64,000 bases of DNA from Halocafeteria seosinensis (lineage: Eukaryota; Sar; Bigyra; Bicosoecida). Positions within the stretch are counted from its first letter, which is position 1, and each line of letters starts with the position of its first letter. The position numbers and the translations under genes are program-made. The stretch covers positions 62,001 through 126,000 of the forward strand of contig LVLI01000148.1 of assembly GCA_001687465.1 (NCBI GenBank). The letters run 5' to 3'. Positions 55,895 through 64,000 of the stretch are shown one piece after another. Below the pieces are notes generated by a model. The model was not told where the DNA came from, did not search any database, and was given only the letters and a program-made list of their open reading frames with translations.

Positions 55895-56323
55895 TTAAGA
55901 AATATTCCCTTCTGCATCCAATTCCAAGAATGGGTTGTATGCTATTTCCCAGAGGTGACCGTCTGGATCAGAGATATAGGCACTGTAGCCACCCCAGAAT
56001 ACTTTCACCGGACGCTTGACGATCTTGACACCTTTCCGCTCAAGATCAGTCACAATATCGTCTACTTCCTTCTCACTTCTGGCGTTGTAGGCGATGGTAA
56101 ATCCTTTGAACCTGGGTGCTTCCTTTTCTCCGTTCTGAACTGTGGCGTCTTCCGCAAGTTTATCATTCGGATACAGAGCTAGCATGAGCCCGTTCAGTTT
56201 GAAAAATGCAATACCATCACCTCCCATTTGCAAGCGTTTCCAACCGAATTTCTGCTCGTAGAAGTCCGTCGATTCCTTGAGATCCTGAACGCCAAGCGTA
56301 ACAATGTTGAGTCGCTGCTCCAT
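55895..56323 (-). CDS. VOC-superfamily (glyoxalase/bleomycin-resistance fold) protein
   Basis: Single coding exon of 142 aa from the ATG at 56323; the frame runs 24 codons further upstream but without an ATG. It starts MEQRLNIVTLGVQDL, the typical first strand of a VOC domain, and contains FYEQKFGWKRL, GIAFFKLNGLMLALYP and the family-defining AYISDPDGHLWEIAYNP at the end, with two beta-alpha-beta-beta-beta modules in one chain. His and Glu candidates for a metal site are present in parts, but the exact set is not clear. Proteins of this size are often small-molecule-binding or lyase enzymes; calling it glyoxalase I would go too far. A 5' UTR intron ending TTTGCAG near 56372 is possible. Confidence 0.88.
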   Translation of the reverse strand: MEQRLNIVTLGVQDLKESTDFYEQKFGWKRLQMGGDGIAFFKLNGLMLALYPNDKLAEDATVQNGEKEAPRFKGFTIAYNARSEKEVDDIVTDLERKGVKIVKRPVKVFWGGYSAYISDPDGHLWEIAYNPFLELDAEGNIS

Positions 56324-56724
56324 GGCAGGTTCAGTGCGCAGTAGACAAACGATCCAACCACTTAGAATACCTGCAAAGGGAAAGATATCATCCAACTATC
56401 CGCGTTTCGGTGAGTATTTTCGTCCGAGACAATCTCGTCTGCTCCATACGATTACCCCGGGCCAGTCTGCTGGTACAATGTACAACGGTACGATCTTCCA
56501 TGAACTTCACATCTCTCGTGAAGCACAGAATTGCTGTGGATACGTCCTGCTAGTACCAGAAGTCGATACTACGGAAGTTTTGTCGTCCATTCATAGGTGA
56601 TGATTATCCGTATTTTGTTGTCGGATCGGATAGCATGTGCGTGTCTCGTGGCAGCTAGATGAGACATAGCGTTCTTTGTTCGCTTGTTGAACCTCTGGAT
56701 GCAGTTCCAGTGGTGTATTAGAGG
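56324..56724. other. Divergent intergenic region
   Basis: The 401 bp between the VOC gene (minus) and the first multi-pass membrane protein gene (plus) must hold both promoters. Small open frames here are not supported. No repeats or RNAs were seen. Confidence 0.4.
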
Positions 56725-59387
56725 ATGACATGGAGTGACTGGTACAGGACCATATTCGGAAGGACTAATACTGTTTGGAAGGATTCGTTCCGAGCAATTC
56801 TGGTGGTGTTACTCGTTTGTGGAGCAGTGGAATTAGCGATACGGGTGAATCCACTGAAATGGTTGGGGCTACAAGTTCTGGGCTTCCGCGTCCTGAGTCA
56901 TACCCTACTGGATTTCGTGCGCGATATGATAACGGGAAGTTCCTTTATGAACAAGCTCGCAATCACTCTTCCGGGTAATTTGGGCTTCGTCAATGGTTCT
57001 AACGCCACGCCTGAAACGGACTTGCTCACGATACTGACGGTACGGCATCCCTCAATCGCTGATCTGGATGTTGCAAGGAATGTCAGAGAACGAGATGAAC
57101 TGGCGTACGCCACTGCTTGGGGGGCGAGTTTATTTACTGCAGTAATGATTCTTACCGTGGTCTCAACGCTTTTACGGAAATACCAAGATGTGCTTGTGAA
57201 CAACTTCGTGAGGTTGCTTTCGGAACCGCACAAAGTCGTAACCCAAATTATGCTCTCGTCACTTTTTGATCCGATCTTGAAGTTCTTTTCGCCCGTTGCT
57301 TCGGTACATTTCGCTTCATTGGCAGCTACAATAGTCTTTGACTCTATCTTACAGTACAGTCCCCTGTTTCTGAGGGTCTACAGTGACTGTGACACCAGGA
57401 AAGTGGGACAACAATGGCACTGGTTTGACTTGATACCGTACAGCGATACATCTGCTAGCGATTGGCTCACTGAACGCTTTGTCGAGACGTGTTCCAATCC
57501 TCAGTTTCCTAAAGAAAATGAAGTTTCCAAGTTTTGGCAGGTGCAAATGGGAACTTTGGCGTACTTCACTGCCGTTTTCTACTCACTAGCTGTACAAACG
57601 AAATCGTTAGACGTTGGTCCGTCCGGAACGGCAACGGCGACAATTGGGATTTATGCTGTAAATGCATTGTTTCGGATACACCCTGTCATGGTTGAGAATA
57701 ATGTCCCTTTTCTGCAAGTATTATCGCTTTGTCTCTTTTATTTCCCTGTGGTACTGTGCTTCGGCTTCTCCTTGTTATATATTCAGCAGTTTGCTCCACG
57801 GTTATCAGCGTGGGTAGTGAGAAACATTCCTCCACAAAGTCGGCAGAGTTTCCCTTCGTTAATCGCGATTTCTTTGATCAACTTGATTTCGGCGGCGTTG
57901 AGCTCGGTCTTTGGAGTTATCATTGGGAGACGTCTTGGTACATTCTTCCTAGTACACAACTTTTCAGTCGACAAAGATGTTGCTCTTGGGAGCCAGTTTG
58001 TGATTCCCCTTGTTCTGACTTCTCTGATGCTGAGATTCCTAGGATGCTGGAGTTGGCTAGTGTATCAGACCCACCTCCTAAAGCTTGATTGGAGCTTACC
58101 TCAGCCAATAACTTTAGAAGTAAGTAAGAAAACCTTCTCATGCTGATCCTTTGCTACGTCTTTAGGCTATGCCGGTTTCTGTGGCAGACTTGGAAAGTCA
58201 ATAGGGAAATAGCTCATTCTCTCAGCGAAGGCGTAAACTTGCTAGAAGGGGAAACCCCCGTCTTCGACCGCATTCTTGATTTAGTTGGAGCGGTAGATGC
58301 AGCAGCTTCTCAACACGACGAAAGCACGTTTGTCGAAGTAACTGTAAAGCTGAACCTTAAGATTTTCTCCCGAGCACGAGTCACCGTTCTCATGCCTCCG
58401 ACTACGCTAACCCTTACAGGACTTGAAGACAAGCTACAGGTGAGAACGCGAGGGCGTCTGGTTGCGTTATTGTTGAGTATCGTTGGCCCCCAACACAATT
58501 CCGAGATCAGTCGAATTTTAGGGAAGGTTAGCATTGGAGGTTTGACGTCTAAGCTGCCTATAGAAGTTAGTTGGATGAAGGAGAAACACTTGTGGGCTGG
58601 AGATGTTCCCCTTACGTTGAATATTCATATTAAGAAGGCAGCTCTTAGTACAATTGTTGGAACTGCCAAGCATTCGATGGCAGGGGCATCGGGAGGTATC
58701 AGGCGCATCAAACTGAATGCTCTTCTCGACACTTTGTCTCTTTTCCGTAACTACAAGCTATGGTTCCTGCTTCAAGAGTTTTGTATACCTATCGCGCAAA
58801 CTGTTTTCGATACTCATGAACTGAGGCAGGAAAAGGAGACGGGTCCTGGATTAGGAAATCTACTGTCACAGAGCCAGAGGCTCTTTTCCTTCCAGAAAGT
58901 CGTCATTTCTGTGATCCAAAGCTGGTTGAATTACGCTGAGAGCATAGACGGTCCGGTAGTTACCCCCTGGAAACCATGGAAAGGAAGGTTCGACGCGTTC
59001 AATCATTCTTTGAAGAAATGCGCCAGGTTGGACCGAATAGCACCAGATTTTTATTATCTAGACTGGCGGGGTATTACTTCTGTCGGTTCTTTACTTATCT
59101 CACTGATTCGCCAAACCAGGCAGAGCCATGTCACAGATCCTCAGTTCTTAAGGCTCTTCAAGCTCATGGCCCTTGTAGTGGAGTCGCTACTGTGCGTCAA
59201 AGTCCTTCTTGCTTCTCAAGAATATGCTTCAAGGCAAGCACAGGAGGACACAAGAAATGCTTTCTGGGCGGTGGTGAAAAATGTAATGGATGTGACAGCG
59301 CATCTTCTGCGGGAGGATATCTCAGTGCTGTGCCGAATGACTCAATCCTTGTGGGACTTAAAGCAGGTAGAAGTAGTCAAGGAATAA
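56725..59387 (+). CDS. Multi-pass membrane protein of unknown family (copy 1)
   Basis: Two exons (56725-58119 and 58188-59387) join in frame to 864 aa. The N-terminal half has about eight hydrophobic helices: ILVVLLVCGAVELAIRV, LFTAVMILTVVSTLL, LGTLAYFTAVFYSLAV-type segments, VLSLCLFYFPVVLCFGFSLLYIQ, LIAISLINLISAALSSVFGVII and others, with a lumenal-type loop between helices 1 and 2 and a Cys-containing loop (VYSDCDTR). The C-terminal half is soluble and largely beta/helical (VTVKLNLKIFSRARVTVLMPP). The block GIYAVNALFRIHPVMVENNVPF matches GVYWFANGLFSIYPVLLENGLSVF in the next gene, so the two are paralogues. I recognise no family; transport or membrane-contact roles are conceivable but unsupported. 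Confidence 0.82.
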
Positions 59388-59819
59388 CACTGCTCAGTTT
59401 CCTTAATAACTTTTGGACTTACGTATTTCCCACCTCAAAACATCATGTTCCTAAGAAAAAGAGGTGAAAAAAAAATCGTGTTCCTGTGTCCGCACTTAAC
59501 CTCGTGCTGTGCTGGTGTTAACCTTTGGGGAGGTCGTGTTGAAGGCGCCGAAAAGTTTGCTGTGTTGAAGGGAGGAAACTTTAGAGTACTTCCGAGGCAC
59601 ATAAGGTGAGTTTTACGTCCTTGTATGTCATATGCCACCCCAGCAGAGATCGTCAGATATTTTTACGGGAGACGTCCAAGTTTAATTTTCCTTCTCTGCG
59701 GCGGTACACATGTTGCAGCCCAAGTGAACTTGAAGTTCACATCACATTTTCTCAGACTTTTTCTTGTTGCCCTTGTTACCTAGTACTTCCAATACAATTC
59801 TTGCTGTTTGTGGGACAAG
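59388..59819. other. Intergenic region between the paralogues
   Basis: A 432-bp gap with a run of nine A residues near 59467-59475 and no supported gene. It probably holds the 3' end of copy 1 and the promoter of copy 2. Confidence 0.4.
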
Positions 59820-62800
59820 ATGAGCACTCCAGCGAACCAAGGAACAGGGGCACGGACGCGCATGGAAACGGATTCTGGGAGGAGAAACGGAAAAACGACG
59901 CCTGCAAGTAGCCCCAGCAAGAGTTCAAATAGGGAGAGTGGAGATTGGTTCCGGTGGATACGAGAGTACCCAAAGCACTGGGAGATTCCGCCTCGATTTT
60001 TTTACGCTTCAGTTATTGTGCCCATCGCACTTTTTGTCTTCTCCGCCAATGTTCGGGTCGAACTGGGTAACTTCGTTCTCCGACAATTTACAATTTTCCC
60101 CGCTCTGATTTATGCAGCTCACGATGCTTGGGTTGTTTGCAACAGTGTGCATTACGAAGGAGCGTTCGATGCTCCAGTGAATTACAATGCCACCAATGTG
60201 TCAAGTGAATTTGCTATGGAGGAATGGGCAAAGCAAATCACCGCTCAAATCAACCCGCATCCTGACTTGGGAAATTCCCCCTTTTCCGCCTTTCTATGTG
60301 TATTCGTAGCTGCTGTGACGTTTCCGGTATGGAGCTCAGTAGTAGAAAAATCTATTATGTATTTCAAGAGTAAATTTTTGCTCAGAGAAGATGCGAGTGC
60401 TGTACTGGTACGTAAGCGAATGGAAACGATTTGTTTCTCGATGTCTCATCCTTATTTGTCGCTACAGACAATGATAATGAAACCATTGGCAAGAGTTTTG
60501 TCTTCTAAGCTGGCAGTGGAAACTATTTCATTGGTTTCATGCCTTGTGTTTTACTGGTTGTTTCAGTACCCTTCACAAGCCTTCTCGATCGCCCGCTCAC
60601 CCCCGGTGGCGGTGCCTGGACGTAGCAACAGCGGCGATGTGTGGAATTCCAGCATATTATCACCTTACAAGTCGTACGACATTCGACAGTGGCTAGAATC
60701 GAAGTTTATTCCGATTTCAATCAGTGATCCCGGCTTGCTGTCTCAAAACCCGGCGGATTTACCGGGAAAGGGTAGTGTTAATTTTGAGAGGTGGCAGTTT
60801 ACTGTCTCCGTAATTTTTTGGTGTGTACCATTGCTGTACCGATATGCTGTCAAATCTAAGACCGTCGAGACTCCTTGGATTTTCGACAAGCTTTCTGTGG
60901 GTGTATACTGGTTTGCCAATGGGTTGTTTTCAATATACCCGGTACTTCTTGAAAATGGTCTCTCTGTCTTCCAGGGAGTGTTGATGGCACTTCAGCTGGT
61001 GTTTCCGGTAGTCTTTCTTGGTTTCGTGATTGACCGGTTGCCTGCTCTTCTGGAGGTTTCGTCGAAGGTCAGCAGCGGCAGCGGTAATCAGAAAATGCTG
61101 CAGATGTTTAATATTGCTACTCGCCTGGTGTTTGTCTTATTAACGGTTTTGTTGTTGGGGGTGCCCCTTGGCAGACAGCTAGGATATGCATTACTCCTGG
61201 GCACCAGATCTTCAGCCACCCCCGTGACGACACGGTTGTTTGAAATGGGGCTCCTCCTTGTCTTTTTCTACATACTTTACCTGTATCTTGCTGCCATATA
61301 TTGGCTGTACTACCAATCACCGTTTTTCAAAATCGCTTGGAATCGACCCAGCAACTTGGCCTTTCACGTAAGTTGTCGCGGTGCTACCTGGCACATGCGT
61401 TACTAATCTGTTAATAATGTGCTGCAGAGGTTCGGGCGAGACGATTCATTCCTGTCGAAGGTCTCAGAAATTATGCATAGAGAGCACGATGAAGCGTATT
61501 GGGAAACTCTTGCCAACATTGCATCGATTGGAGTGACCGACCTAGAGGATGAGACGATTGTACTAGACGCAGACCTTGGAACTGACAATGAAAGCAGTCG
61601 TGATTTGAGACTGGCGCGAATTCGTATAAATGGCTGTGCAGCAAGTGCTGCTGGCTCTTTAGATCTTTTTGAAATCACAATTGGAGGAAGGCCGCGGAAC
61701 GTTAACTCCCCAACACGGATTTCTGATATACATGTGAGGCCGCATCGACGTGATGATAAAATTACAGTAAGAATAATCATTACCCTGAAGGCGCAATTTT
61801 TTCAATTGGCTTCCGCGTATATGAAAGAGTTCGCCGGCCGACAGGGCCCCCGGGTTATGCGCTATTTTTTTGGTGGAGAGGATGCAGACGAGACCGCTCT
61901 AAATTCGGTAAACGTTACAGCGAATTTCACTAGAAACCTGTCATCTGACTCCATATTTAAGAGCGTTTTACCTGATATACCGCTTAATATCTTCTCGGCG
62001 GTCCGAACATTGACCACGAAAGGAGAATCTATTTGGGACTGCACCAGTGACGTAAAAGACATCATCGGAGACGACATCACAGACCGAGTGCAAAATGGTT
62101 TGGACGACCTTAGTGATGGGTTGCAGGGCCTAATATCAGAAGATATTATGCAAGTGCAGCAAGAGTTGGGAGATATGCGCGAAAGCGTTGAACACGATGC
62201 AATCAAGTCAAGGTTGGAGCGCATTGAGAAAGTTTTGCAAGAGTTCATAGACCGTCCTCCAGCAACGCGGCGTGACGTGTCAAACTTACTAAAGCGCTCT
62301 CTTGCAAGTTCATGGAACCTTTATAAGCAAATAAAGAAACTAAAACAAGACGGAAAGACGGCAGATATATCGGCAGAGACGCGGCGGTCAGACGAGATGG
62401 TCAACTATTTATTTGGACTCTTAAGGAAGGTGATCACAAAGACACTGCCGCTTGTGCTGCATCAGGCTCTTTCAGAAGCAATGACCGCCCCTTCAATGCA
62501 AGGCCTGTTTTCAGATCTCGATCACGTGACGGCAGCCCAAGGCGGTCTTACGGCTCAGATGAAATTCTTGCTGCTCAGTGCCGTTGGACTGTGTTACATC
62601 GCGTTCCAAGGTGAAGAACGAACCGATGTACTCTCGGAGGGTGGTATTGAAAATGGCGCTAACGACGGCGAGGGAGACACTACAGGCCGCAGAGGGAGCG
62701 AAGCTGCTCATCAACAACCTGATAATAGTAATAGCGTGCGAGCTTCTGCGCCGCAAGCCTCTGTGTCCGGTGGAATTGGGTGGAGCGCAGTGGATTCTAC

Positions 62801-62912
62801 AGCTACGGTGTCATCTTCTGAGCAAACACCCACTTGTTCGACCGCAGACTCCGTAGAAACCAGTTACGGTGCGACCCAAGAAAATACTTCAGTCCAGGGG
62901 ATAGAAGCGTAA
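59820..62912 (+). CDS. Multi-pass membrane protein of unknown family (copy 2)
   Basis: Two exons (59820-61367 and 61428-62912) join in frame to 1,010 aa; the 60-bp intron carries a TACTAAT-like branch site. The start is the ATG at 59820 (MSTPANQGTG). About eight hydrophobic helices occupy residues 60-500: FFYASVIVPIALFVFSA, FLCVFVAAVTFPVWSS, LVSCLVFYWLFQ, WCVPLLYRYAV, LMALQLVFPVVFLGFV, VFVLLTVLLLGVPLG and LLLVFFYILYLYLAAIYWLYYQ. The second half is soluble: a beta-rich part, then a coiled coil (QVQQELGDMRESVEHDAIKS), helices, a further short hydrophobic segment (FLLLSAVGLCYIAF) and a Ser/Thr-rich disordered tail. It is a tandem paralogue of the preceding gene, with the intron at the same place relative to the last helix. 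Family unknown. Confidence 0.82.
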
Positions 62913-63326
62913 CTTTCGTTCACCATGTTGCTCGTTGAATCTTGTAAACATCGTATTTAGTCCAACTCAGGTGGTAACTCTCAAAGGAGAAGTATAAATA
63001 CAGTAGGTGAACGACAGTTCCAACAGAGGTGTATTTCAGACGCCACGAGCAGTCCCACTTAAGCTACTTCCATCGTGTATATCCTGAAACACTTTTTGTA
63101 ACTGTAAGTGAATTACAACACTAGCGCGTGCATAGCAACCAAAGAAATCCACACCTAGAGTCACTCTGATCCTGGATGTCAACCGAGGTATACGGTTGTT
63201 CGCTTGAAATTTCAGGGGATACTTTGTGTCAGTGAAATTCCTCTTTCCGATTGTTCAGTATTGGAGCAACGCACTCAAATTGAGGAAGGCAATTTTCTTC
63301 CTTCATGCTCTCGGTTCAACTTCCAA
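62913..63326. other. Intergenic region between convergent genes
   Basis: The 414 bp between the copy-2 membrane protein stop and the end of the minus-strand monooxygenase-like gene contain no supported gene or RNA. Plus-strand frames beyond 63204 are antisense shadows of the next gene. Confidence 0.4.
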
Positions 63327-64000
63327 TCAGAAATCAATACGAGACCCGGCCAGTTCGTGATCCGACCTGCTCGTTTCCCCAGCGAGCTCCATTGTAACAG
63401 GCATAGGTTTTTCGTTGACGAAAGCTGCAATGTTCTGCATAGCCTTTGCATAGGAAGGATCCTTAGTGGCTTGAAGGAGGGCTGCATTGGAGTCCCAGCC
63501 AGTAACACTGGTAACTTGCAACTCGTTCCTGTCAATCCACAATTGAGCAAATCGGAATCCCGGTTGATGCTGGTACGCCGCAACAACAGTGGTGTTGTAT
63601 TCACGGACTAACGCATCCAAATCATCCTCAGAGTTTGCTGTAGTTGTGGATGATCTCACTGCGCACAAACAACATCCCACAAGACTTCAATTGCAATCTG
63701 CAATCGTATCGGGCTGAGGCTCGAACTTACCTATTCCTGGTGTGGTCCGGTGTTCAAATTTCGCTGTGGCATGTTCATGCAAGGGTTGTGCTCGAATCCT
63801 CCGTGAATCCTTTCCTTGGTTTCCATCCCATAATTCATGGCCACGCCATCGCTCCTTTTGATGATGATTTGGTTCGTTCGATCGATCAACCTGGTAGCCG
63901 GGAGCTTGCGCATCAAACCACATATCTTCTTCCGCCTTCGGCGGTACCGCGTGGATGGAACTAGGCTTCACTCGTTTTCGAGGTCTATTTACGCGTGCTT
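63327..64000 (-). CDS. Antibiotic-monooxygenase-like dimeric alpha/beta barrel protein, 5' end missing
   Basis: Two visible exons (window edge 64000-63731 and 63658-63327); the frame is open to the edge and no ATG is seen, so the 5' end lies outside. The last 90 residues form an ABM-type ferredoxin-like fold: VREYNTTVVAAYQHQPGFRF, AQLWIDRNELQVTSVTGWDS and a helix before PVTMELAGE. ABM proteins are small cofactor-free oxygenases or haem-degrading enzymes, and many have no known substrate. The upstream part is charged, His/Arg-rich and unrecognised. The intron is 72 bp (GTAAG...GCGCAG). Confidence 0.65.

Overview
This is a stretch of a compact nuclear genome from a eukaryote, most likely a unicellular alga or related protist. 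The evidence is about 25 protein genes in 64 kb on both strands. Most genes are split by short introns of about 47-107 bp (a few longer) with GT(A/G)-type donors and (C/T)AG acceptors. There are no operons or Shine-Dalgarno sites, and the housekeeping proteins are plainly eukaryotic (RIO2, NOC2, UTP4, RPS8, USE1-like SNARE). An AP2-type DNA-binding domain and a plant-type Deg9 protease favour an algal lineage, but I cannot name the species or prove photosynthesis.

Layout. 1-12 kb is rich in ribosome biogenesis: the 3' part of RIO2, convergent NOC2, divergent UTP4, a RING-finger protein, a 2.2 kb poorly coding stretch with one doubtful gene, then ribosomal protein S8. 12-21 kb carries a chromodomain + AP2 protein preceded by an overlapping upstream ORF, a MORN-repeat protein, a PARL-like rhomboid and an LMBR1-type membrane protein. 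21.5-26 kb is one 13-exon gene for a lipase-maturation-factor-like ER membrane protein. 26-37 kb holds a large orphan protein, a USE1-like SNARE with a long N-terminal extension, a beta-propeller-like orphan, a small Cys-motif protein and a membrane-anchored alpha/beta hydrolase. 38-43 kb is a nine-LIM-module scaffold. 43-51 kb has two PP2C phosphatases around a coiled-coil protein and a 2 kb repeat-rich, probably transposon-derived, stretch. 51-56 kb holds a cis-prenyltransferase with a large N-terminal extension, a Deg9-like protease and a VOC/glyoxalase-fold protein. 56.7-63 kb is a tandem pair of related multi-pass membrane proteins of no known family. A partial antibiotic-monooxygenase-like gene runs off the right edge.

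Shared themes. Neighbouring genes on opposite strands often end within 0-58 bp of each other. Exon models given here were built by hand from splice consensus, reading frame and family alignment from memory; every multi-exon model reported at confidence 0.6 or above closes in frame. The most novel items are the chromo/AP2 fusion with its uORF, the tandem membrane-protein pair, the LIM scaffold, the extended SNARE and the extended prenyltransferase.
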